Shown piece by piece: positions 12,553 to 23,290 of a DNA stretch of 49,726 nucleotides. Numbering within the stretch: position 1 is the stretch's first letter; each line of letters begins with the position of its first letter. The position numbers were made by a program, and so were the translations under genes. Under the pieces are notes generated by a model. It was not told the origin of the DNA and did no database searches. It saw nothing but the letters and a program-made list of their open reading frames with translations. Source of the stretch: Diplocarpon mali (taxonomy: Eukaryota; Ascomycota; Leotiomycetes; Helotiales; Drepanopezizaceae); the NCBI GenBank assembly GCA_024741835.1, contig JAENRP010000064.1:1-49726 (forward strand), written 5' to 3'.

Positions 12553-12663
12553 GTATACGAATACTAAAGAAAACGCCGCCGATAGACTTACTAAGAGCTT
12601 AAATAGCTCTAATTACGCTGCCTTTATCAAATTGTTAAATATAAAGGTTCTGCACCTTAATTA
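12553..12663 (+). pseudogene. Copia RNase H relic, right half (C-terminal end)
   Basis: The frame continues from 6194 through the duplicated GTATA: TNTKENAADRLTKSL, then YAAFIKLLNI, ending in a stop near 12663. This is the Copia C-terminal signature (PT.EN.AD.LTK.L). The frame is preserved across the junction if the Gypsy element and one target copy are removed. Confidence 0.75.
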
Positions 12664-12740
12664 AAGGGTGATTTTTTTTTTGCACCTCTATTATAAGGTG
12701 ATTTTTTTTTTGCGCTTCTATTAAGGGGTGATTTTTTTTC
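12651..12740 (+). repeat. Three tandem 30-bp repeats with T-tracts
   Basis: Units at 12651-12680, 12681-12710 and 12711-12740. Each starts TGCACC or TGCGCT and ends GGTGATTTTTTTT. Purine runs (AAAGGGTG, AAGGGGTG) recur in each unit. They lie just after the Copia RNase H stop, where a polypurine tract is expected. Confidence 0.85.
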
Positions 12741-13957
12741 TACTCCTGGGCCGGGCCTGCGAGTTGATTTTAACTTACTAAGGGGTGGATTTCGCGCTAG
12801 CGAACTTTACTCTATTTCCTATATCTATAGGTTGATTTTTCATACGAAACTGTAAATTATAACAAAAGTTATAACATTATATATATTGCTAGCAAGTACC
12901 TTTAAAGGTCTCCCTAAAGGGGTGTATTATAGGTATGCCCGTTATATGTTTGTCATATGATTTATTATATGATATATTATATATATAATATATCATATGA
13001 CTTCCTATATGACTTAGCGCCTTCGCTAAGAAGGCCGCTTACCTTAAATAGCTCCTAGTTAGAGAGCTCTTATGAATTAAGATACCCAATATCGTCGTTT
13101 GCACCTCATACTTCTTCGTGCCCTCTTCTAGTCTACTATCAAGTTTACTATCAGAGAACCTTATTGCTATATATATTAATTCCAAACTATATAGCATAAG
13201 TAAAAAACGCTCTAGTAGGATTTATATACAAGGAGAAACTAGCCTAGAAACTCCTTGCGATTTACTATGTAGCCTGTTATACCTATAGTTCCCGATTCCT
13301 TAGATAGGAGTCCAACCTATGCCTGAATTAATAGTCATTCTCTTTAAGTCTTAGGCGAGTATATTCTTAAAAGGTGCCTTAATAAATAGAGTTGCCTTAG
13401 ATTATTTATTATAGGATAAGGCTTTTATACTATTAGCGGCTATTTATTTAATTATATCAAGCGTTTTACTAGTCGGCGGGGGCTCTCGACTGTTATAAGG
13501 GAAATTCTATAAAATATGTCCTTTTCCTTCTTCCTCCTCCTTAGATACTTTACTCCGCATTTTCCCGCTTTATATCCTTTATTAAGCCTTCCCTTTAATA
13601 TTAGGTGTATATTTAAATAGCCCTAGAGTATATTATAAGTAGAAGTCGAAAGTAAAAGGTATTTATAAGAGATATAGTATGAAAAGTTTTCCATTCCGAA
13701 GTTTTCGAAAAGTGCTAGCTTCATTCGACTTAGGGTTTGATTACTTCGTAGTCGAAAGTACTTAATCTCGGATTTGCAGACTCTTAAAGAGCCTGCGGTT
13801 TCGTAGGAGACACCGCGTATAGGTATTGAGTCGTGGTCTCCAGCTTAATATATTATTTATATGCTAAATAACATTCAGGCTGAGAGAGAATTCATGAAAA
13901 GTAATTATCTTTGAGAGTTTTGGTTAGCTCCAGAGCTACTCGAGTACTCTATTTTTG
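12741..13957. other. AT-rich Copia downstream and unassigned sequence
   Basis: No gene recognised. It begins with a copy of the shared 23-bp motif (12742-12764). A purine run CTAAAGGGGTG at about 12911 is followed by TGTATTATAGGTATG, which might be a Copia LTR start; a partly matching inverted end (TTATACCTATAG) occurs near 13275, but I cannot delimit an LTR. Contains the perfect palindrome at 12967-12998. The remainder is AT-rich with frequent stops in all frames. Confidence 0.5.
12967..12998. repeat. Perfect 32-bp AT-rich palindrome
   Basis: The 32 bases read identically on both strands: left arm ATATGATATATTATAT, right arm its exact complement with no spacer. A related TCATATGAT copy lies just upstream at about 12953. 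Confidence 0.95.
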
Positions 13958-14056
13958 CTATAGGCTGCAAATGCGGGCATATCCATTACATAGACATTAA
14001 GTTATATAAAACTCAGCTACCTGCAGGAATCAAAGGTCCATATTTACAGCCTACTG
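13958..14056 (+). mobile_element. MITE-like element, copy A
   Basis: 99 bp with degenerate terminal inverted repeats: left CTATAGGCTGCAAATGCGG, right TTTACAGCCTACTG. Internal blocks GGCATATCCA, CAGGAATC and AAGGTCC are shared with copies B and C. Short T/A tracts (ATTTTTG, GAAAAAAGTGA) flank it. It sits exactly where the AT-rich block gives way to normal-composition DNA. Confidence 0.65.
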
Positions 14057-17000
14057 AAAAAAGTGACGATTATAATTAAGCTTGGGATTTTCTTTGATCG
14101 TCCAGCACAAGGTGTGAAGGATTTATCGGGTCCTCGATTGATTGGGTGGTTCTTGCGCCCTGTTGACCTACGAAAGTAAACAAATCTCGTCCTCGACAAT
14201 CCCGAATGAGAAAGTTGACCCTCCCAGTATCATTCAGGATATTGGTGAGACATGCAACAGAACTGCTCGGTCTCGGGTCCATGACATCACTGGTCCGATA
14301 GATCTCGAAAGTCGCAAGTTCGCTTGGACATCTGCGATATGCAACAAACTTCGATGTTAGTTTCGAGTCTAAGGGGAGTGGAGCGATTTAAGCTCATGCA
14401 TCCCGTCGTTGCGCCTGACCGGTATGAGTATACTCCTGGTTTCCGTATGAAGCCGAACCATCGCATTTGTGGAAAGTCTCTTTTACCGCTGTTTCCCGTG
14501 AGCGAAAGTGACATGGAAAATTGACCTCCCCATGCGCCCACTAGGAACTATACTGGACTGGGCTATTGGTCATGTATGCAGGCCATAGATTCTACGGGTA
14601 CATGCATTGTGTACACAGTACAGTGCTGTGTACACAGTGGCAGACCACCGCATGACGCAGCTGGATCTTGCCTTTGCCATGCAGAAGATTTGCTGGTCCG
14701 AAAAGCTATCTAGTGAGGGCCTTTTCGGAAGTCTGTTCGGAAGGTGAGGGCCAGACAGCAATGTGAGATGCATATCTCGGAGTGGTCGGCTCTGGTGTCT
14801 GGTGCCGAAGAGAAGAGGGGGTGTTGGGAGCATCTTCTTTGAGTGCAGTGGTACGAGTCAGGAGTCCTTTATTTGAGTCTAAGCGTTGGATTCGGAGATC
14901 TGAGGTGTTCGGCCACAGCTTCTCTGACGAGTCTGATCGCATCTACCTCCCATTACTCTCGTGCATGTGCGGACCGTTACTGGGTTCCAGTGCACAGAAA
15001 GGTTCGAGATCACCGTGAAATGTAGTCCTTCGTACCGGTGATATTGTGGCTGTTTGGGCATGTAAAGAATGGCCATTAAGTAATACATGTTTCAAACCTG
15101 GGAACCTGAGCATGTGAGATAATTTAATCAAAAAAAGGAGAAGGCTAGGCACAATCAAGTCGGAAGCTTTGCAAATTTCCTTACCAAAAAGTATATTTAC
15201 TCAATAATTCCAAAACCATCAGCTTTTATTGAATACAGATCTGATACACGTCAAAATGATGATAAACAGAACCGTTTCAACAATGGCAAAATGTCGGATC
15301 AACTAACGGCCCGGGCAGTAAACGTGGACCCGAAAAGCACAATAAAAAAGGGGCCGAGGACTGAGAAAACTCACGTGCTACTCGTAGTTTCAAGACGTGA
15401 CCGGGGGGTAGGGAAACGGAAAATCATTAGTCGGTGAGCAGGGGTTCATTCGATAAGGAAAGGATCCGACTGGAAGCAACGATATGTGGATTCAACGACA
15501 CGACTTTTAGGGCCAACTCTATCTATCAACATCTGGCAACAGATTGGTCTTAGCTAAGCGGTCTGCCCGCATTCGATCTGCGCCGAACTTGCATATTTTT
15601 CGTTATAGCTATTTTAATTATTAATTTGAACATTACGTAGCAGTTATTAAAAACGTGCGATTCTTGGTACTGCTGATCATTCTGGCTGATGTAAGATAAT
15701 CAAAATTCGAATCTTGAGACCATCATTGACAAACGACAATTACGCAATCAGCTGCAACTATATACCGAAATGTATCCCATTCTGTTGACTGGAAATTATC
15801 GCAAAGTGTTTTTCCATCGCACTGTTAAGAGTTGACGAATGATATTGAAAGAGTCTAAGAAACGCGAGCGAGCAAACCACTTTGCGCAGGCATCCCCGCA
15901 CCGCATTCCCCTAACCTTGGGTAAACAAAGGGAGTACGGCTACCTCCCTTCTGGTTGGCAAACGGTGGATTTAAAAGCTTTTGGAACAGAGCAAATTGCA
16001 CGAATTCCGGCTATTTAGAGGGGTGATTGAACGCTACAAACTTCAAGAAAGAGCAGTTTACATATTTGTTTCCGGCAAATAATAGAGCGCAGATTAAGTA
16101 CTTTTCTGCTCTGGTGCAGCAAGTATCTCTTGTCCCCTGTCTTTTGATTATCAAGTATTTTCATTATCATCAATGGGGAAAAAACAAGAAATTACGCGTT
16201 ACCTGCTGTGAGTGCAATGTAGTTGATATCGTTTGTTCCCTGTCAGTTACAGGTAGAGAAAGAAGTAGGGGGCACCAAATGCTAAAGAATGATAATGTAT
16301 TTAATACTTACTTACACTAGAACTATGTAAATTTGAGTACGAATCACTTTTCTCTCTATACAATCGCTTTTGGTCATTCAGCACAGCTCTACAAATCGCT
16401 CATATACTCTCAATTAGCTCATTGGGCTTATACCCTCCAAGTTAGTAGAGTCATAGTATTGAAATCTTGTCACGATATTTTCCCCAGTGAGGCTAAGCCC
16501 TCTATCCCCATCTCTAAACCCTGTGGACAGGGGACAAAAGACACCGGCTATACGATAGCAGTTAGGGTCTAATACTGAAGTATTCTAGATTTTCCTCAGT
16601 ATCTATCAAGAACTGAAAGACTTATATTGAATTTGAAATGAGTGTCCGGGGGACATCTTATTGACAAGGAACCGAAGATAACTGCTGTACAGCAGTACTT
16701 GAAATTACCATGGAGTACAATAAGTAGATATTTTGATCCACTGTCTGCGAAAAAAAGGGGGAGAATTCCTGGTATTGCTTTGCCCCGCCTCGAAAGGCAG
16801 AAATCGATTGACAAGTGATTCGACGCAGGCTAAACAAACACCACATGAAAGTAAATTTAACCCTGCACACACGCTCTAAAACACCCTTGACGGCATACTA
16901 ATGCGATGTTTGTTTTGCCTACGACAAGAACGTGAGAGTTTATTTGATCCTGCAAACACACTTTATCCAGCCCCCTAGTAGCATCCTATTCTGGTGTTTC

Positions 17001-17402
17001 TTTGGCCTGCGACGAAGTACTCCAGGTACGGAGCAGGAGAGCAGGCGAGGCAAGTCAAACGCTATAAATCTTTAGATGTTGGTGCTGGGCATAGTAGGCT
17101 TTGAGCATGTGACGAAGTATAATATTGCTCCTAGTACGGCGGATCAGCTTTCTAACTGTTTAGCTTTTAGCATCTACTGTACTAGGTCACAAAGAGATCC
17201 ATCCTTCCTCGGTAGTGGAATACTATCCGCTGGTTATCTTGATCCACTGGGTCCGAAAAAAATACTGGTATTCTTGATGCGAAGCGCGAAACAAGCAAAG
17301 CGAGATACCAAGAAATGCTCAGGGTCAAAGCCTGTACAGTACTACCGATATTTTGATTCGAGTCCAGCGAGTTCTAAAACCCGCTCCTCCTTTTTTTTTT
17401 TT
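14057..17402. other. Gene-poor intergenic region
   Basis: No gene supported; the reading frames are short and match nothing I recognise. Structure seen: an 11-bp inverted repeat (TGTGTACACAG) with a 7-base loop at 14608-14636; a perfect 16-bp palindrome ACTGCTGTACAGCAGT at 16681-16696; an imperfect ~85-bp direct duplication around 16853-17025 with a partial inverted third copy at about 16800-16850; and the phrase TTGATCCACTG repeated near 16733 and 17240 (also 18000). These look like decayed repeats. Confidence 0.6.
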
Positions 17403-17490
17403 CAGTAGGCTACAAATGTGGACCTTGGTACTTGAGCTCTTGATTGGTTAGAATCTATATAGTGGATATGCCTATATTTTCAGCCCACTG
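17403..17490 (-). mobile_element. MITE-like element, copy B (inverted)
   Basis: 88 bp. It starts CAGTAGGCTACAAATGTGG and ends ATTTTCAGCCCACTG, giving a terminal inverted repeat of the form CAGTRGGCT..AAAT. Read in reverse it is collinear with copy A (GGCATATCCA, then CAAGGTCC near the other end). A 12-base T-tract precedes it. Confidence 0.7.
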
Positions 17491-17650
17491 GTAAAGTGGA
17501 GTCATCGTACTTCGCTAGCGGGTCAACTTTGGGCGGTGGCGAGGGCTAGAGAATTTAAATTTTCCACCAGGGGGGGTGGCGTGGCGAAGGAGGACCGTAC
17601 TACGAAGTACCTCTGCACAGAGGAGAATCCTGGCTTTTTGCAGTTTTTTT

Positions 17651-17749
17651 CAGTAAGCAATAAATGTAGGCATATCCATAACATGAGCTCCGACTAACCA
17701 GAAACAAATACCCCCTCAGGAATCCAAGGTCCCCATGATCAGCTCACTG
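17651..17749 (+). mobile_element. MITE-like element, copy C
   Basis: 99 bp. It starts CAGTAAGCAATAAATGTAGG and ends GATCAGCTCACTG. It shares GGCATATCCATAACAT and TCAGGAATCCAAGGTCC with copy A, and both are followed by GAAAAA(A)GTGA. Same length and orientation as copy A. Confidence 0.7.
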
Positions 17750-19852
17750 GAAAAAGTGAGTGTGAGTAGAAGTAGTCGATACTCGTACTCCGAAGCATAC
17801 TTGACTACGTACTGGAGAATGGAAGTCAAAATGACACCCGATCCATACCAAACAGCGAGAAAACTGTCCAACGCGTGCCACTGTGCTCGTCAAAACCAGC
17901 TTACGCTTCTTCAATCCGTAAGGTTTGAAGCGTTGGGCGTGCTCCGCTTGCTTTCCTCGATAGTCAGAACTCATACTTTTCGGTAGATTTCCGCCCTGAT
18001 TTTGATCCACTGTACGCAGCTGTCGATGTTCTTGGTGAACAACGAATCAACAATTGGGCATTGCTGTTGAGTATATAGTCCGATACTGTTGTTACAGTCT
18101 GATACAGTTGTATCTGGCTCAGATCCAACTCAGCAGACGAGACAAGCACTCAAAAACAAGCCTGTTCGACCGAGGTACAGAGAGGAATCTGGCAGTCAGA
18201 GGACTCAAGTACCTCCTTACCCACCCCAGCCAATTGGGAGGCCAGCCTTTCCTTTGCCGAGGAGGAAAGCAGCGGGAGCTTGGGGACCAACATCATCAGC
18301 GACCTTTGACATGAGCTTTGGAGGCCGGGAACTCCCAACCGAACATTCCCCCGAGTGCCCGTCCTGTGCCTCTTGTAGCAGCACTTGGTCGAACAGTTTC
18401 TTGTGATCTCTCGTCCACGCCAGAACTTCCGAGCTCTGATCCCCGTTCGCGTCGAGGGACCTACTGTGTACTGTGTAGACGTCACTCTTGGTCTCATCCG
18501 CGCCAAAATAGGCTCATAACCCCTTGCAAGGGAAGTCGATTATCCCTTCACTCACCACCAATCAGATAGCCAGTGTAGGGTGCCAGGACCTGTCTATGAT
18601 CCTCTCAAGACTGTTGCTGTCATGGGTAATGCTGGATACTCGACCTACCTCGGGTCCGGTAGTGCCGTGCATCAAGACGCATTGTCGCCTACTGTAATAC
18701 TGTTTCTCGTCTCCTAGGAAACTCATGTCGAGAAGAAGAGCGTACACTAGGTACACTGCTTTTTCTCGACCCCACCAATTGAAAGCCGGCCAAATCTTCG
18801 ACGACGGGAACGTCCGCTACTCTACTCTACCGGTATACTCTGCTAGCATGCATCGACCGTCGACATGGCTCCTCAGTCACTCGAATCGGGACGGCGGGCC
18901 TCTCACGGCAGAAAGGCGCAATGGGTTGGTACGGGGATTGGGATCGGTTCCAGCAAACGGATGTGCCCCATAAAAACTCCCTATTCGGTCAGCGTGCGGC
19001 CCCCCCGAGTAAATAAAGAGATAAAGTAAGTTCAAAAGTCATATGGGGGCGCAGAATCGGATTGGCTTCTGCAGTAGAGTTACGGTGGGTAGCCGCTCTA
19101 TCGCCGGCTCACTTCTCTGCTCTGTTCCTTCTCGTCAAGTTATACGAGTAAACCCTTGACTTCCAGCCCAGCCCAACCCCAACCCAAGCTTTGACGCGTG
19201 AAACTCGCTCTCAGACCCCTTCTTCTCCGGTTTTATTTTGCCATCTGCTCTCCGCATCCGCAACGTCAACACCAACATCAACATCAACCATCGTCCTCGG
19301 CTTTTCATCTGATCCTCAACTCAAGCCACTTCAATTCAGAACCTTTGACCCTCTGATAAAACCGCTTTGTGCCGCCCCCTTTCGACCTCGTTTGTCATGC
19401 ACCACTAGGACCCTTACCTACATAGGGACTACTTCGTACACAAGACAATCACTCCCCTCCTCGATCCAAGCCGTTGCTGCCTCCCTTACCGCCTCCCGAC
19501 GCCTCCCCCGTTTTGCACGCAAATCAGCATCACTCATACCTGGAGAAGAAGAAAACCTGCACTTACATGCACATAAATCCTTGGCCTGCCCCCAACTCCC
19601 TGTATCACCATCCACCTACCGCACCACGCCAGCCTGCATTCCATTCCGACGGCCCAATAGCAACGCCTCAGATCAGCCCGCCGTTCTGCTGCTAAGATCA
19701 GCGTGCAGGAACACAACAAACCGCTCTCCTTCTGCTCTGCTGCTGTATCGCAAATCCACTTACACATCTTTTTCCATCCGCGCGCGCGCCATAAGACACA
19801 CGACAGTCGATCGGCTCTTCTCCCGTGACAAGTCATCATCACCAGCTCCTCC
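17750..19852. other. Intergenic region and long pyrimidine-rich 5' leader of the gds1-like gene
   Basis: No gene supported between 17750 and about 19000; several short frames exist on both strands around 18.05-18.97 kb with no recognisable family. From about 19130 to 19852 the plus strand is rich in C and T (runs such as CCTCCCTTACCGCCTCCCG), typical of promoter/5' UTR sequence of filamentous-fungal regulatory genes. An open frame at 19191-19856 has no ATG and is treated as leader. Confidence 0.5.
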
Positions 19853-21077
19853 ATGACGTCCGAAACGATTCCACAAGTCATGCCATACAACACGCGACGG
19901 AAATCGCTCTCGTTGCCGTCTCTAGGCATACATCTACCTGTAACTCATGCTTCCAGGGCAGCCCGACTCGCGCCGCTTTCTTCCAGCCCGAATGCCGAAA
20001 ATCCTCCCTTCAAAAGAGTAAAACGATCGCATGAAGAGACGCCGTCGATCTCGCCGCCCCCAAAGCGAACGCCTTTGAAATATGAAAATACACCTCCGCC
20101 TTCACCAGAGGCAGACACAGACGGCGCGCAGGATGATGTGAGGTCGGGAGATATAGATTTAGGGGGAATCAATGACGAGATTGTGGAAGGAGTAATTGTT
20201 CAGTTACAGAAGACCGGCAACAGGCCCCTCCTCGTCAAAGAACTTGCTGCCATCCTTTCTCAAAGCGTTAAGATCGTTGAACAGTAAGTCCTCCGTCGAT
20301 TCATCAAGGTCAAGGCTTAATCTTCTCAGGTCCGCGAATCCTTCTGCGATCATTTCGTCCAGACTATCCTCATACTTGAAGCGATCATGGACAGCTCTGG
20401 CGCCATGTCCGGTGGCGAAGGAATTAGAGACTGTACATCCTCGAAGGACATACTTCTATTTGACTACACACCCGCATCAGCCTATACCCGACCCCTCGAC
20501 CGCTCACTTCCAACCAAGAGTGATTATCTCACCGCCCGTATCGAGCGCGGCTTCAAGATCCGAAGAAGCCGATGCAGAGCGTAGACGAGAGCTATCGCCG
20601 TCACCTGAAGTCGACCTCTCCTCCCCCGAATTCGAAGACGAAGATATAGCAATGCCTCCGACCCCTACTGGATCATTTTCCGGCCGTGGTACCGAAGCTG
20701 CACGAAACCACCGTGCCACGTCGCCACCGCTCGAGAAGGACGAAAAAGAGTTCACCCAGACTGCGAGAGGGATGCAGAAACGGAAGTTGAGCGCGGACAC
20801 TCAGTCGAGCGGGGTTCCGTCGGAGATGACGGATCATCCAACAAGGAACTCAGACGATTCCTTGTTCGGCGAAGCTCGAAATTTGAGTGCCTCGAATTCC
20901 TCAGTCTTTATCAGCAGTCCCGCGATGAAACCAACAGCGAACAGCCTGTCATTGTGCGCGATTAAACGATCTTTCGAGGAGTCCCACGATTGGGTCGATG
21001 CCACCGTCGACTGGGACATGCGCAGTCCCGAGCATGTCGAATTAGACGAGCTAGACGGCATGTTTGATGATTTTTGA
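19853..21077 (+). CDS. Gds1-type winged-helix protein
   Basis: Two exons, 19853-20283 and 20330-21077. The 46-bp intron (GTAAGT...TCTCAG) splits a Gln codon. Product 392 aa. After a basic, Pro-rich disordered N-terminus (KRVKRSHEE and PPPKRTP look like nuclear targeting) comes the domain at about 104-195: GGINDEIVEGVIVQLQKTGN, LLVKELAAILSQSV, SANPSAIISSRLSSYLKRSW and HPRRTYFYLTT. That is the winged-helix region of fungal Gds1-like proteins as I know it. The C-terminal half is low-complexity and Ser-rich and ends in a strongly acidic stretch (DATVDWDMRS, LDELDGMFDDF). Yeast Gds1 is linked to nuclear control of growth on glycerol; the exact target is not known to me. Length suits filamentous-fungal members. 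Confidence 0.85.
20284..20329 (+). other. Intron of the gds1-like gene (46 bp)
   Basis: Donor GTAAGT, acceptor TCTCAG, phase 2. Splicing joins VEQ to SANPSAII inside the winged-helix domain without a shift. Skipping it would end the protein at the TAA just inside the intron frame. Confidence 0.85.
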
Positions 21078-23290
21078 TGTTTCAGCGATGGGATATTCAT
21101 TTCGTTGTAAATATATTTCAGTCTGCTCAAATTTTTGCGCGGGCCTGTTTCCGGTCTGCGTCCTATCGCTGGAAGGAGAATCTGGTTGAGAATGTTTGAT
21201 CCGACAGCGCGGAACAGATGGAAGATTGTGCTTTAGAAAGCTGACTGCGATTTTACCAGACGGGTGGCGAACGTGGACTAGAAAGATGCTGATATCGTGT
21301 TATGTTTTACTCTTGATTTTTTGCTTTACGAATGGGTATGTTGTCAGATGATTGTGGACACATACGGGATAGGTGTTTCGGAGCTTGGCCTGCTCTTGGA
21401 AATATAATTTCTTGTATATATAGTCGAGCAGTGGTGCTGAGATGATCCTCGAGGAGAAGGACCTATGCGCTAGACTGCGAGCCGATGAAAGTAGAGTCCG
21501 TGACTCGATCACAGATACTTGAAAAATGTACGAGACATCTCCACCAATATCTGCTCTCCTGCCCACATGCACCCGTTCAATGTGCTGTTGCACAATCACA
21601 TGGTTTGCGCGTCTTCTGCCGTCAGAACTAGCCTGTTGGGCGCGCAAAGAGCCTGGCTGCGCGAGCTGCCTCTAGCCGTGATGATGAGAGTTAGTTGTCG
21701 CGAACCGGGGGCTAGTTCCATCATGGCCTTGACCTTTTGCTATGCATCCGGGGCGCTGGCTTGACGCACTGGGTGGTCCGCACCTAGTGCGGTTCGGCGG
21801 ACCAATTTCTTGCTTAATTCTGATCATTCATGCTTCCTGCCACTCCGTGTGCACGTTGGTGAGCTTCTAACACTCAAGTGTCAAGTAAAACGCGGCAGTG
21901 ATTTGAATACCTCAACCGAACAGCAAACGAGTCGCAGTGACAATGCGTACTTCCCCATCATATCTACAGAGGCAGGCCGGCGATCGTTCGGGCGTGGGGT
22001 TGTCCGCGAGAGTTCACGGGTCTTCGCCTAAATTTACATCCATAACAACAATAGGTAGGGACCAGTAGCGAGAATCCCTCTCTACCTCAGGTACCTATAG
22101 CTACCAACACATGTCCCGATCAGCTATCATGATCCCCGAGCGAAGAGCGGAGAAGGCGTTCATGGATTTGTACCATAGTCGCCTTGCGGAATAGGATAGC
22201 AATAGGTTTGTGCATGTGAGCAGCATCTAGCTGGGGCCTGAAAAGACGTCGAGCAGCCGAGTGCGTTGGAGGGGAGACTCACAGTCCAAGGCCAGACTGG
22301 CCTGCGTGCAATGCACATCCGTCTACATTGGAGAGGCGTAGCTAAGACTGGAATGCACGCACCCATCCGAATCCATTGCATGATCTTGGAAAACTGGATT
22401 GGATTGAGTGATTCGAGCCTACGAAGAAAGGGGTTTGCTTGATGCTGTCTTCCCAACACCTCGGCAAGGAACGCTCGGAGCCCGCTACGTACGCGTGAAT
22501 GGGCTTTGCATTTGGCTGCACTTACCCCGGATTTTCCGCGTAGCCGAGTAGCCTCAACATCGGTGTACCGTCCCTCGACTGCAAATCATCCAGGCACAGG
22601 GAAACCCGCCGTATCAGCCGGATTCCTCTGCACACCGGTCGGGACTGTGCAGCCAGAAATTCCCATGGCTTTGGAGCTCGATGCTCAAGCCCAAGCTGTG
22701 CATGTGACCCTCCCATCTACTCGGTAAGGCACCTCCTTATATGCCTTACCTGTCACGCAGTCTCTCGCTCTCCCTCACCGCCCTACTCGGCGTTGTACAT
22801 CAGATGGCACGCACGCAACTCAACACAGACTCAGGAACGAGCACGGTCGCGTGAGTCTCTCTGCGAAAGCATGGCCGGTTGTCAGACGAAACAAGCCCCA
22901 CGCCTGTCAACGGTGCATCTGACCCGACTGGCTTCCGATGTAGTTGTGATTGGCTAGCAGTGAGTCCCTCGACAGGCGTGGGCGGGACACCTTGACGGAT
23001 GGCAATACGATGTACTCGGACTGAAATACTTCAAGAAGGGCAGAGACGCCAAACAACCTCGTCCAAACAGCCTTTATCTGTCGAGGCTGGAACTCTGGCT
23101 TTTCGTCCCTCCAATTCCCATCAGGTCGGAGGAAGGAGCCACGAACTGTGCCCGCCTCCCTCCCTCTTCCCCGCCAAAAAGAAAACCCGAAGAGCACTCG
23201 ACGATATTAATATCAAGAGCTTCTTCCCCACGCGTGCCTCTCATCCTCTGAGGACCTACCTACTTATCCCTCCTTCCAGATCGCCCCGAC
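21078..23290. other. Intergenic region between the gds1-like gene and ppn1
   Basis: About 2.2 kb with no supported gene. The first ~300 bases are AT-rich and suit a 3' UTR. The last few hundred bases (CCTCCCTCCCTCTTCCCCGCC near 23155 and TATTAATATCAAG near 23206) look like the ppn1 promoter/leader. Short frames on both strands have no recognisable content. Confidence 0.5.

Noticed and set aside
12651..12740. Regularly spaced repeats that could suggest a CRISPR array
   Set aside because: Units are directly tandem without unique spacers and lie in a fungal retrotransposon.
18054..18506. Overlapping frames of 83-118 codons on both strands, one Pro-rich
   Set aside because: No family resemblance, no splice-supported extension, and open in several frames at once, which suggests composition rather than coding.
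19191..19856. 221-codon plus-strand frame ending over the ATG of the gds1-like gene, which looked like a large upstream ORF
   Set aside because: It has no ATG (it opens with TTG), its composition is just the C/T-rich leader, and the encoded sequence resembles no protein family.
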